A stretch of 64,000 nt of DNA, taken from NCBI GenBank assembly GCA_033439255.1, contig CM065879.1, forward strand, positions 4,284,501 to 4,348,500, read 5' to 3'. Every line of letters begins with the position of its first letter. Positions within the stretch are counted from its first letter, which is position 1. Below the pieces are notes generated by a model, which saw only the letters and a list, made by a program, of their open reading frames with translations, ran no database searches and was not told the origin of the DNA. Below are positions 1 to 12,400 of this stretch, one piece after another. The stretch comes from Hericium rajendrae (Eukaryota; Basidiomycota; Agaricomycetes; Russulales; Hericiaceae). A program made the translations under genes and the position numbers.

Positions 1-1
1 C

Positions 2-3000
2 GTGCGCTCTCCGCATGACGTTGCCGCCGTCCTGCGTTGGGGTTTACGGCATCTCCAGCTCGACGGTGACGCTTTTGGCAAAGACACCGCCGAGTCCGCC
101 GAGTGGGCGTGGTATACCGCGTTCGCCGGCGCTGAGCGCGCCGCGGGTTTCCCGCCCGATGCGTTCTCGCAGATGCTCGTGCCGGAGCTGCCACCGGCGC
201 ACGGTGAATTGTTATTCGCTACGCTCGAGATCATCTCGTCGCTTGCAGCCCATGGCGAGGCCACCGGCTCTTCTGGCAGCAAGTTGTCGAAGCTCTTAGG
301 ATTGTGGCTGCTTACTGCGCGCAGATCGGCGGAGAACGATGATTGGAATGCGTTCTATGATCGGTGGGAGCGGGCTGGAAGGATATTGGAGCATCTTTTC
401 TTGTCTCGTATTCGGTGCGCATCGCTTTCAATGGCTTGACAGATGCGATGATTGACATTGGTTTGGTCGGTTTAGGGATGAGGCAGTCGATCAACGAGTG
501 CCTAGACGGCTCACAGAGCTCGTCGACCGTTATCCTTACAACCAGGGCCCTATTACTACCGATGATGGGCTTTTGACCCGTCCTCGATTCTCCACGAGGA
601 GTTACGAAGCTATCTTTATCCATCTCGAGAGCGAATACACCGGCGCATCAAAGCCACGTGCTCACCCGCTCCGCATTATTGCAGAAGCCCTCAGGTCAGT
701 TTCTAGCCCCGAGGATAGCGATCTTACGCCGGTCTGGGATGATATCAAGAAAGCTTCGCTCAGCTCGGAGGGAGCCGACACCTTCCCTGTCTTCTCCAAC
801 GTCTTTGCAGACGAGACCATCCGGCTACTGTCCCTCATCCCTGCCGACACGCCGGACAAGAACGTCAGCCCGACGTTCGCGCTTTTGACACCCACGACGC
901 GCGCTACCCCTCGCGCCGCCGCTCCTTCTCCCTTCCTGACACCCCGCTCATCTCGTCGCAGAATGGCAGCAGTAACGGACACGAATCACCCTCTAGCCAG
1001 GGTCATGCTACCGCGGCGAAGACCCCAACGATCACCACGGGCACGGGCACCGCGCCGACAACCGCATCGCCCGAGACGCCTACCGACTGGGCACAATTCA
1101 GCAACCTTGGCTTCACCGCCACGCCCGGCCCGCGCGACCTCGCGTCGACGCTCTGGGACACGGACGTCGAGGTGACGAGCCCGCCCGACGTCCCGCTCCC
1201 GCTCTCGCGCAAGTCCAGCCGCAAGCGGCGCTCCGTGGACGCCCACAGCCGGCGCTCGTCCGTCGACAACCCCGCGACGCCGACGCCCCCTGCGCCGCCG
1301 CCGCCGCCGCCGACGTCGAAGGTCGTGGCCCTGCAGCGCATCCGCATCGACGAGGCGTTCGTCGACTTCTGGAGCGACGCGCTGCTGGATCCGATCGCGG
1401 CGAGCTGGGGCAAGTTCGTGCTGTGCCAGCTGAAGCCGCTGCCGGCGCTGCAGGCCGAGGCGCCGACGTGGCTTGTTATCGAGCAGACGTTCACGCGGCC
1501 GGCGCCGCCCCCGCCCCCGCCTGCGCCACCCGCGGCAGAGGCGGAGGCGGAGCCTGCCGTGCGCCCGCGCGCGACGTCGCCGCGCCCGTCGGTCAAGTCC
1601 GAGGGCTCGCGCATCAGCTCGACGTTCTCGCTCCCGAAGCGGTTCAGCTTCTTCTCGCATAGCCAGAGCGAGAGGGAGAGGGAGAAGGGCGCGGGGAAGA
1701 AGAAGGCGGGCAAGATGCCGCGCGTGGGCGAGATGGGCGAAATCGTGATGGAGGAGGAGAGGGGCACGTCGAAGACGCCGGAGCCGGAGAGCAAGATCGT
1801 GGAGGAGAGAGGCAGGTCGCCGGTGGAGGGGAAGAAGGAGGCTGTTGTTGAGGGTGTTGAGGTTGCTGCTGGGGCGGCAGCTGTCGCCGCAGCTGGTGCT
1901 GGTGTTGCTGCTGTGGTGGCCGAGCAGCCGAAAGAGGAGGCTGAGGCAGATGCGACTGTAGCTGTCCCTGCTTCAGCAACTGTGGATGCACCGACTGCTG
2001 AAGAGACGTCCGTCCCCGCTGTCCCATCTGAAGGGGCTAAGCCGACCAACGGTGCGGCCCAAGGGGACGAGCCCGCCCCTGTCGTACCTGCCGACACCAA
2101 CGGCGATATTCTCCCTGCCGCGCCCGAACCTGTCGTCCTGGCTGGTGAAACGCCTGGACCGCAGGTCGCGCTGCAGACGAGCGAGCCAGCTGCCATTGCC
2201 CAGGCCGCTGCGGACGAGGCGCTGCCCGTCATCGTCGAGGAAGCTCCGTCGACGCAGGAGTCTCCCGCGGAAGCCGTCAAGGCACCTGAAGCCGTCGATG
2301 CTGAGAAGAAGGCTGAAGTGTCTGCGGTGCCTGTGGTAGAAGAAGTCGCTGCTCCCGTCGTTGAAGAGGCACATACATCCCAAGAGACGATCACCGCAGA
2401 GGCTCCTGCTCAGGACGTCGCCGAGCCTCCGGTCGCGGAGCCCACAGTGGGAACCTGCACCAGATGAGCCTCTTATCGTCGAACAGCCGACTCTGGCTGC
2501 AGAAGAAACTATCACGGTCGTTGGGGCGACTCCTGGGCCCAGTGTCCCGCCTTCGTTCATCGAGGAGCCTGTACAAGAAGTGGGACCCCCTGTGGAGGCG
2601 CCTACTGTTGCTGTGGAGGCTCAGCCCATCGAAAAGGCAGCTCCTGTCGTTGATGAACCGGCCCCAGCTGTTGTCGTCGAAGAGACCCCGAAACTATTGC
2701 GCCTGTCGAGGAACCTGTCGTAACTTCTGAGTCCGCACCGGCTGTTGAGGAGCCGCCAGTCATCGATGAGCTGGCCGTGAAAGAAACAGCCCCAGCTGTC
2801 GTTGACAAGCCCATCGCTGCAGAGCCTGCTGCGCCCGTCGAGGAGCCTTCTGTAGGTCCTGAACCTGCTGAGGAACAGCCCTAGTTGTTGCAGAGGAGAT
2901 ACCCGCTGCAAAGCCCGTCGAGGAGCCCACCGTTCTCGCTGAGTCTGTGCCAGTCCCTGCAATTTCCGAGGAGACTCCTGTTGAAGAGCCAGCCACAGTC

Positions 3001-3932
3001 TCCGAACCTGCTCCGGCTGTTAAGGAACCACCAGCTGTTGAGAAACCATCCGGGCAGGAACCAGTCGCACCTGCCGTCGAGGAGCCAGCGCATGTAGTTG
3101 CTGTGTCCGAGGAACCTGCAGCTGCTGAGCCTGTTGCACTTGTCCAGGAGCCCGCCCAAGTTGTGAGTATCGTCCAGGAGGAAGAACAGCCTGCGCCGGA
3201 GCCCGAGGAGCAGAAATCTGTTGCAGAACCAGCCGCTCAGAAGGCTTCCGTTGTTGAGGAGCCAATGCCTGCTGCAGAACCGACTGTTGAGGTTCCCGCC
3301 GTTGAGGAGCCAACGCCTGCTCCAGAACCTGTCATTGAAGAAGCTCCTGCCGCCGAAGAGGCGACGCCTGCTGCTGTCGAACCTGTTGTTGAGGCTCCCG
3401 CCGAAAAGGAGCCTACCCCTGCTGCTCCAGGATCAGTTGTCGCAGAATCCCCCGCCGTTGACGAACCGACGGCGGGACCCGTCGGGAACGTTGAAGAGGC
3501 AGTATTGGCCGCCGCAGAACCGGTTCCTGCAAACGACACACCCGATTCGGCGCCTGCTATGGAGCAGTCTGCGCCAGAAGAGTCGGCTGCCGGAGCCAGT
3601 CCCAGAGACAACTCCTGCCGAGACAAATGGCCATGCTGAAACGAAGGAGGTCGAGAACGATATTGCTGCGCCAGGTAACTTATTCGTGACTATTCTAAGA
3701 CCCCGTCCTGTCCTGACTGATTCCGCAGATGCTCCACCGAGCGTTGAAGAGCCAGCTGCAGAACTAGCAGCCTCGCCTATCCCTGATGTGGAAGGGGCAA
3801 AAGCGCCTGCCGTCGCGGAACCTGCATCATCTGCACCAGCAGATACGCAGGCGTCGAGTGAGTGAGCCTGGTGCTCCTTGCTAATAGTGACTGATTTTGA
3901 ATATAGCCACTGCTGCGGAGCCTGAGCTTTGA
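2..3932 (+). CDS. MSB1/Mug8-domain morphogenesis protein, 5' end outside window
   Basis: The N-terminal part (2-414) starts with HDVAAVLRWGLRHL and continues into a helical region typical of the fungal Msb1/Mug8 domain (formerly DUF1708), a RhoGAP-like fold tied to polarised growth and Cdc42/Rho signalling in yeasts. Intron 1 is 415-475. Exon 2 then reads DEAVDQRVPRRLTELVDRYP and ends with the family-like motif IRLLSLIPAD. A second intron at 864-961 joins in frame to NGSSNGHESPSS. A Ser/Pro-rich middle follows, then a tail (about 2440-3850) built of short Pro-Val-Glu-Glu-Pro-Ala units. The tail changes frame near 2440, 2690, 2885 and 3600 with no room for introns. The last intron is 3858-3906, giving a stop at 3930-3932; acidic coding-like sequence continues past this stop to about 3990. 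Known: family role in morphogenesis. Inferred: same role here. The true start lies upstream of base 1. Confidence 0.72.
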
Positions 3933-4900
3933 AAGGACGAGTCTAACGCCGTTCCATCAGAGAAGCTGACTACAGAGTCGGAGGCATGATACCTCGCAGC
4001 CATACCCTAATGCTCGAGGACTTTTTTCTCGCAGTGGATACCCCATTCTTGCTGCTTGCCTCAGCATCTCTCGTTATATTTAATTCAATCCATGCTGACG
4101 ATTCCACATTCGCTTCGGCAACTTTCCTTGATTCATCGACTGCACATTTCTCTGCTTGAAGCTCGGATTCATCTGCAATGCTTTCACTGTTCTGACGTCT
4201 TCACTCGACTGTTACGTCTCGATCTGATTTACTCCACTGCCTTTTCGTGACGGATGCATTTCTTTGCGTACTCCCATCTCCTTTTATGAGGCTTATCTAC
4301 TTGGTACTTACTCCCTTCTATTGCATGCGCTGTCTTGTCTATCTGCTCGTTACTGATGCCGTACGATGGACTAGTTTACTTTTCGTTAGGTGCTTTATGT
4401 TGGCTTTACGAATCATGTATCCCAGACAGAATGACATTTTTTGCATTCAGACATTTCTTATCTCCGCGGAGGGCGGAGGGCCGCGCGGTCAATCCAACTT
4501 CAAGCGACGACACGTCGTCTTCGTATCGCTTCTACATTATTTCTGAGCTGCCTCACATTGATGAACCTGTGAGTTTTTCGCATCTTATTAAGAAACTTCC
4601 AAGTAACACCATGTCAGCGCGAGCAGTAAGATAGTCGACTGACCAATCACATTACGGAGTTTCAGGCACTCCGATGGCATCGAAAATAACATTGCATGTG
4701 GTGATCTGACGCCGAAGGCAAGTTTCTGCACACTTCATTGGCTTTCTGATCGCACGGAGTCAGGCTGAGATGCTATTTATTCCCGGGCACATGCCCTGGT
4801 GCTTTTCGTTGTTTTCCCGCCATATCTTTCCGGTTTATACCTGTTCTTCATCATCTGGTTCTAGACAAGACGTCTACAGCACCTGGATATCCTGAACTAA
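3933..4900. other. Intergenic region, MSB1-like 3' flank and MFS promoter
   Basis: No convincing gene. It is more T-rich than the flanking genes and its short open frames have no recognisable domain or splice pattern. It probably holds the 3' untranslated region of the MSB1-like gene and the promoter of the transporter. Confidence 0.5.
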
Positions 4901-7109
4901 ATGGCCTTGACGCAATACCCTTCGGAGAAGCAGTTGGTGGAGGAGAAGTCGCCATCCCCGGCTGCTTCGCAGTATACCCTAGCACCGGATCTATATGATG
5001 AAGGCTCAGTGGACCCGGTATACCAGGCAAAAGCACGTATCCTAAATCGCGCGCTGCAGGAGATCGGTATGGGGAGATATCAAGTAAGTGTGGTGTCGGT
5101 CTCGTGAAAACCGTATCTCATGCATGATTAGTGGTATCTCTTTGTGGTCGCGGGTTTCGGGTGGTTCTCGTACGTGTGTTCATGAATGCTTATCATCGTA
5201 TAGCTGACGAGATGGTTTGAAATGTGAACAGTGATAGTATCTGGCCGGTACGTGTCCATGTGAATTTGTACAGGAGCGCGGAGACACTCATATCCTCTTA
5301 GTTACTGTCAGGCCTGATTCTCTCGCCCGTCATCAACGAATTCCACTTCAACGGTCCTTTCCTCTCCCTTGCACTGAACATTGGACTGCTCGTGGGTGCG
5401 ATACTCTGGAGTTTCGGCTGCGATATCTGGGGAAGAAAGTGCGTTGCGTGACGTCAGTGACCGCGTCCTCCAAAAGGCTAACTGGCATGTCCTTCGCCAT
5501 ACAGATGGTCCTTCAACCTCACATTGTTCATGGCAAGTATATTCGGTATCGCGGCCGGAGGCTCGCCCGGCTTCATCGGGCTGGCATGTCTGATCGCCGT
5601 ATCAGGCGTCGGGGTCGGTGGAAATATGCCTGTCGACTCTACTGTATTTCTAGGTATTTCGATTCACTCGCAGTTTCATGATTTAAGATATTGAGGCTCT
5701 GTAGACTTTGTACCAAGCTCCCATCAATTTTTGCTGACTATTATGTCAATCTGGTGGGCCATTGGACAGTTGCTCGGCTCTCTTGTATGTCCATCTTACA
5801 TTCATCGTCCGCTCATCGTCTGATGTTTTGTAGGTGGCATGGCCACTCATCGCAAACTTTTCCTGCAACCCCGCGAGCACCATCCAATGCACGCGCGCCA
5901 GATAACATGGGCTGGCGTTATCTTCTCTTCACCCTCGGCGGGCTCATGCTCCTCCTCTCTTTCGTGCGCCTCTTCGTCTTCAAGCTCTACGAGTCCCCGC
6001 GCTTCCTGATCGGTCGCGGGCGCGACGCAGAGGCGGTCGCAGTCGTTCACGCCATCGCACGGTACAATGGTGTCGAATCGACGTTCAGCATCGAGGATCT
6101 GAAGATGACAGAAAAGAGTGCCGAGGGGAAGCCCAGTGCGGAACGGTGGCGTGTTCTCAGTGCAGACTCGAGTTGGAACGCGCAGCACGTCCGGGCGCTG
6201 TTTGCGACGCGAAAGATGGCATGGTCGTCTACTTTGCTGATCGCACTTTGGGGTATTTTCTGGCGTGCATGGATTGAGGCATATTTCTGACAGTGTTGCA
6301 GGCATCATTGGCCTTGCGTCGACATTGTACAACAGTTTCTTGCCGTTCCTGTAAGCGCGCTCTTTCTTTGCTCCAATCCATCCATCTGACACCCTCATAG
6401 CCTCGCAAGCCGCGGCGCAAAATTCGCCGACGCGACGTACTACACAACCTACCGCAACGTCCGTCCCTCTCTTCCCGCCTTCCTCCTTTACTCATATCTC
6501 TATAGCAAGTAGTCCTCTCCATCACAGGCATCCCCGGCGCATTCCTCGCCGGCTGGGCTGTCGAGCAACCGTACTTTGGGCGGCGCGGCACGCTGGCCGT
6601 CTCCGCGGGCGAGTACCTGATTTCCTTCCGCGCATGGCATTACTCAACGACCCGCGCGCGAATCCAGGGCTCACGGGGGCGTTTCTCTTTGCGAGCACCA
6701 CCGCGCGCAGCTCGCCTGCGTTACTAGGGTGGAACTGCGGGTACTCATTCTTCAGTAATGTATGTGATGTTCCCCTCCTCAGCTTAAGTGCGGAGCTGAT
6801 TGCAGATGGTAGATTATGTATGGTGTGCTGTACGCAATATCGCCCGAACTGTTCCCCGCGAAGGACCGCGGCACGGGAAACGGCCTCGTCTCCACCGCGA
6901 CGCGCGTTTTCGGCGTTATCGTGCGTCTTTTATATTCCTGTCATTTTCTTTGTGAGGTGCTGACGGTGCGTTTGCAGGCCCCCGTAATCGCGCTGTACGC
7001 GAACCTACAGACGGCCGTGCCGGTGTACATCGCTGGCGCGCTGATCATCGGTGCAGGCGGATTGGCGCTGCTACTGCCATTCGAGCCGCGTGGGCGTGCA
7101 TCCATCTAA
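4901..7109 (+). CDS. Major facilitator superfamily transporter, multi-exon
   Basis: A 12-helix MFS permease of the fungal SV2-like/general substrate type, expected in the plasma membrane; the substrate cannot be read from sequence. The start MALTQYPSEKQ opens a cytoplasmic leader ending GMGRYQ at an exon edge (5083). Small exons then give WYLFVVAGFGWFS, DSIWP and GLILSPVINEF. The loop 2-3 signature DIWGRK follows, then GVGVGGNMPVDSTVFL, SIWWAIGQLLGSL and MGWRYLLFTLGG. ESPRFLIGRGRDAEAV is the conserved central-loop motif after helix 6. The second half ends with IMYGVLYAISPELFPA, DRGTGNGLVSTATR and LLLPFEPRGRASI. One intron (6609-6667) is of the GC-AG class and restores the frame exactly (SAG/LTGAF). 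Near 5895-5905 one extra base throws CTRA out of frame with DNMGWRY; no splice choice rescues it. It lies head to tail with the BTB gene downstream. Confidence 0.82.
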
Positions 7110-7543
7110 TGACTGCATGAAGAACGAAAGGTAAATGCTTGATGAGCTTATCTGTCTCATGATTCGTGGCGCGGTGACCAGGAAGCCCTTTGGGAGGGCC
7201 TCTCAGCACCGCCTGATTTGACATTAAATGCCTGTAACTTACGAATGTGTCTGGATTACGATTACTGAATTGAAGGTCAAAAAGCGAGAAACTGACGGTA
7301 AGGGTAAAGTTTGCACGTGGCTTTGTGATCTCGATCACATGGGCGCGTCGCGTCTGTATTCGTTTCGCGTATTCGTGGCGCTTCTTTGTTCTGACGAGTC
7401 TTTGTTCTTTCCCTGCTGCGAGACGACCATGCATCGTCGCCATCCTATCCTTCCACCAACTGCCACTCATATCACAGCGTTCAACCGAACTGCATTTGAT
7501 TTATAACCCGGACGCTAACGAGTGGAAACAACCCGAGGCCACG
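7110..7543. promoter_or_regulatory. Intergenic spacer before the first BTB gene
   Basis: A 434-bp spacer between the transporter stop and the BTB start. It should contain one 3' end and one promoter. I see no clear TATA box, RNA gene or conserved coding frame. Confidence 0.4.
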
Positions 7544-8920
7544 ATGACAAGATTGACGAAGAGCAATCAGGACGCCGCTCAGGAAAAGCCACATACTATA
7601 ATCAAAGCCACTGAATCCACCCAAGCAGGTGAAATGATCAACGATGACGAAATTTTGCTGCATGTGCGGCCACGTCCCTACTGGTTTGAAGACGGCGACA
7701 TCGTCCTCGCGGTAGAAAACAGCACTTTTAAAATTCCACGGTCGATCCTATCCACGTCGCCGATATTTGATGGAATGTTTGACATGAATCTTGGAGGTGT
7801 GGACGAGAGACTGGATGGCTGTCCGCTAGTTCGTATACCCGACTCTGCGCGAGACTGGATGGTCGTGCTACAGTGGCTCTTCCTGAGGAAGGAGTCATAC
7901 ACGAGGTGTGTCGCTCCCTATAATTATACTGAAGCATAGTTAGGTCTGACACTTCGCGTTGAATAGTGCTTTATCGTTTATGGAGCCAGAGATTCCAGAT
8001 CGCAACTCGATACGTTTCCACAAGGCGACCAGTGCGCTCCGCCTCTCCATGAAGTACATCCTCCCCTGAGCTGCATAATATAGCGAGGACAATCCTCTAC
8101 GACATGTTCGGGTCGCTCTACCACGATGAGCCCTTTTTCTGGTTTTCTTGCGAGCAAGCAATGGGTATGTGACTAGTCGTACGCTCATTCTTCGTGCCTC
8201 TGCTGATGACCTGCTTTTATCATCCGTTCAGAGGCCATCACGGTTGCAGAGGAGTGCGAGCTCGAGCAATTGCTCCCTAGCCTCTACTACGGTCTCACCG
8301 TGCAAGCCGCCCGCTTCTACGACGCTCCAGCACCAGACGCAGATTGGGCGCGCACCATGGATCACGCCCATTACGCGCGCTTCCTCTCCATCCATTCGTC
8401 GCTCACCTCCTTCTATCACACATGGCGCGCCGCCCCAGTCGGCACGTACGTCGGCGCCGAGACATGCGTGCGCACCGCTCGCCACTGCTGGCGCGCCCCA
8501 CTGCGCGACGTATTCTCGCCAGAGCCGAAGGACGATATGGCCGCGTTCGGGTTGCTGTACGCCCTCGGGCAGGTGTATCAGCGCCTCGCGGACGCGCCGC
8601 GCGACACGATGTGCGATCCATGCCGCTGGATCCAGCGCGACCTGTGTCTCGAACGCCAGATGGCCGTGCTGCAGTGTGTCTATCGGTGCTTGGGGTTGTG
8701 CGTGCGTTCTTGCTTGGGCGGCGCTGGAGCTGATTTGTGGGTTTCTAGGAATGCGCGGGTGGCGGCAGAACCCGGGCCTGCGGCTGTGGGCGAAAGGCCT
8801 GCTGAGGCTTTGTGTCCGCCTCTTGGCAATGTTCGGCTTCCTTGCGAGCATTTTCGCAAAGGAGTCTCCGGCCTTTGCGATGGGAAGACGGAAAGCACGG
8901 ACGTCAGCGTGAAAAGTTGA
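7544..8920 (+). CDS. BTB/POZ-domain protein 1
   Basis: A member of the large Agaricomycete family of BTB-only proteins, whose functions are mostly unknown; BTB domains usually dimerise or recruit Cullin-3. Residues 40-120 hold the diagnostic start RPRPYWFEDGDIVLAVE, then FKIPRSILSTSPIF, LDGCPLVRIPD and DWMVVLQWLF. The first intron (about 7902-7965) splits the domain; the next exon gives FMEPEIPDRNSIRF and LRLSMKYILP. Near 8065-8069 a run of four C breaks the frame; with three C it would read on into ELHNIARTILYDMF. After another short intron the C-terminal half runs from AITVAEECELEQLLP to CDPCRWIQRDLCLERQM, including a Cys-rich pocket as in its paralog at 15.7 kb. The 3' end is unsure: after about 8695 the frame lacks the family's usual ending, so the stop at 8920 is provisional. 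Confidence 0.7.
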
Positions 8921-9435
8921 TCTCAGGCGGCGCGACTTGTCGGACACCAAGGGATCTCGGACATTACTTATACCTTGTGTTATGTCTACGAATTGTTACG
9001 GACTAGGAACCGCTAGTGTATACCCGCGAAGATTATAGCGCATAATAACCCATGATATTCCTGTGTATTCCAGCTCTCATGAGTTCAGCGAAATCGCTTT
9101 GGAGACAAGACAACGATCTCGATCCCGAGGCTGCCCAATAAAGTTGGAAGGTCAATGGAATTAGCAGAAGACGGAATGCTTAATTGGGGAGTTAGCTTGT
9201 CAACGTATCGGACGGAGGTGGATACTGAGAGGCCAAGGTAGTAGACGCAAAGAGGAACACCTACGGGCACTGGGACACCATTGGTTCAATTGCAAATGTG
9301 GATTTGATATTAAAACAGTATTTCCAGTGTTTTACAATCATTTCTGAAGCATGCCCGCTTTTTGGCCCCATACGCACACTGTTGCGCGTCGGTCCGTCGC
9401 GTCATGACAATCGTGCCTCTGCTTCTGCTTCTACT
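8921..9435. other. Convergent 3' intergenic region
   Basis: Lies between the 3' ends of the first BTB gene (plus) and glycogen phosphorylase (minus). It is fairly AT-rich with no supported gene; it presumably carries both 3' untranslated regions. Confidence 0.5.
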
Positions 9436-12400
9436 CTACTCTTGGAGCTTGATGCTCTCGATGTTCCAGTATTCCTGCGCATAATCCTGTATCGCACGAT
9501 CCGAGCTGAACTTGCCCATCTGTGACGTAGTGTGAGATGAAATAGCATAAGTTTCTACGAAGGACGCACCTTGCCGTCGTCCGGATGCTCTTTTTGATCC
9601 ATTCAGTACGGTCTGCATACGCTTCATCCACCATCTGCAGCGCCTGAATATCTATAGATCACGTTCAACCGCATCAGCTCCTTCCTCGGTCGACTTCATA
9701 GACGGACGCTCACAGGACTCGAAGTCATCCGTCAGGATATAGTAATCGCCCTGCCGGATCGTGTTCAGCAGCGGCTCGTAGACGGAGCCGTCGCCAAACG
9801 CGCCAGAGGTGATGTAGTCGAGCACTTTCGCGAGACCGGGCGCTTTCTGCTCGATGGGAATGGGGTGGTAAATATGTTGGTACCGCAGGTCCTCGACGTC
9901 GGGCGTCAGGTGGCCGAAGAAGACTGGTGTCTAGGTGAGAAATGATTCTGGTTAAAAATGGATCGGTACACGCACAGACGTTGTCCTCTCCCACTTCCTC
10001 CGCGATCTCGATGTTTGCTCCGTCTAGGTGCGCCTTTTTAGGCGTGTGTCAGCGACATAAAATGGCGAAGAACACGCACCGACAGTGCCCACGAGCAACC
10101 CGCCATTCAGACAGAACTTCATGTTCGACGTGCCAGACGCCTCAGTTCCGGCGGTCGAAATGTGCTGGCTGATGTCCGACGCCGGGATGAGGATCTCCGC
10201 GAGGGAAACCGAGTAGTCGGGCAGGAAGAACAGCGACAGGTACTGGTTGGTGTCGGGATCCTTGTTGATGATGCGTGCGACGTTGACGATCAGGCGGATG
10301 GTCTGGACATGCACGCGGTGAGATAAACGAAGACGATGAGTCCCAACGAGATAAGAGACTGACCAGCTTGGCGATGTGATCTGACGAATGAAAGTTAGAT
10401 ATCGCCACCGAAATATTGAACTGACAGAACTTACATGCAGGTGCGGCTTTTCCAGCGAAAAATACGACCTTCTTAGTAACCTTCTTGCGTTCTGCGGGTC
10501 TCATCTTCTTTATCGAAAGATATCTCTGGTGTTCCAAGAGTCATATTAGCTCGTCTGAGACCTCCCAAATGCATCATTCTTATACTCACATGAATGACGC
10601 CCAAAATATTCAATGTCTGGCGTTTATACTCGTGTAACCTCTACAATCAGCCCCGTCAGCCCAATTTATTTCTCCCAAAACCACTCTAGCACAAATCAAC
10701 GCACCTTGATTTGCACATCAAACATCGCGCTCGCATCGACCTTCACGCCCATCAGCTTCTCTACGAACATCGCAAGCCGCTCTTTATTGTGTCTCTTGAC
10801 GATCTCCCAACGCTTCTGCAACAAGGGGTCGTTGACGTGGTCGAGCAATCCCTCGAGCTTGTACAAGTCCTTGAGCCAGACGTCCTTCGGAAGGTTGAGG
10901 GTCTCGGTAATGAGGTCGGAAAGTCCGGGGTTGCATTGGTCGAGCCAACGACGGGGTGTGACTGAACGAAACGGAATTTAGATGTGCTCGAAGGGCGAGA
11001 CGCAAAGTGAATACGCACTTCCGTTGGTGACGTTGCTAAACTTGCTCTGGCCATAGAATTCAACAAAGTCAGGGAATATCATCGAACGCACAAGCTGGCT
11101 GTGCAGCTCGGCGACACCATTGACTTTTCTGCTCCCTACACAACGCAACGAGTTCAGCCGACCATCCTTAGGTTAACAGCTAATGGCACATACCAATGAC
11201 GGCGAGGTTCGCCATGCGGACCTGCTTCGGGAAGCCCTCTGATATAAAATAACGGACATATGCAGATATTCCTTTGGAGAAGAGCGAACAACGCACCCTC
11301 GATGAGTGACATCCTTGCCAGCTTCTCGCGGTCACCCGGGAACTTCTTTTCGACAGCTACATTCAAGATTTCAGTAAATATGCAAACCTATCACAGCAAG
11401 ACTCGATCATACATGTCAAGAACAGCCTAGACGCGCGCTACAGTCAGCTTTGCCCAGGATAAGTCACGCTACGAAGACTCACATATTCTAAGGACATTGG
11501 TAATGAGAAGAGACAAATGCGTTAGATTCTGAATATGTGGGAGAAGACAGTACGCACGATGTCGTAGATAATTTGCATGTGACGCGGCAGGAGATGCTCC
11601 ATGAGCGGGACAGCCCATTTCTGCATTTCGAAGCCGTCAAAAGTCATTCTGCGAGGTAAGAGTAATCGCGCGCACCTCCAAAGCCTCCTGCAATGCAGAA
11701 TCCGCGATAGTCAGTGCATGTTCGTATAAGGTCAAGCGCGGAAATTACTGACAGGTAGAACAGTGTGGTTGGTGAAGAAAAACGTGTTGGTGACGATCGT
11801 CCACGCCGTGTCCCACGGGACGTCTTCCTCATCTACGAGAAGGCGCATCAGCTCGACGATGGCCAGCGTCGGGTGAGTCTTCGTGGAGGTTAGCATGCAT
11901 CGAGTTGCATTAGCAAGAAGAGCTTACGTCGTTAAGCTGGATGGCATTATCTTGGTTCAATGATCAGTGCTCAGGCATGCCACAGCAGAGGAATAGGAAA
12001 TGTAGATACATTCGGAAAATTCAGATATCGGCTTTTCCATTTGTTTGAAGCGCCGCATCATGTCCGCGAGGCTAGCTGCAGTCCAAAAATACTGCTGCTT
12101 CAAACGAAGCTCCTTTCCGACTTTCAAAGCGTCGTGTCAATCCAATATCCCTCAAGCGCATTCAGCTGAACACATACATGAAGTGTGGTCGTTCGGGTAG
12201 AGGACGGACGTGATAGCCGCTGCCGAATTCGATGATTCGACGGCGCGCTCATAATCTCCAGCTAAACAAGGAGCAATTAACCTTCGGCGAGATACCAGAA
12301 AGTGAAGACGCACCATTGAAGCTCTGCAGATCAAACCCGCGCTTGGGTTTGCTCTCCCACAACCGCAGGTTATTCGTGTTCTTCGTCCCGTACCCAGGGA

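Noticed and set aside
986-1660. Long Arg/Ala-rich open frames antisense to the MSB1-like gene
   Set aside because: Shadow frames of GC-rich coding DNA; extremely Arg-rich with no conserved features.
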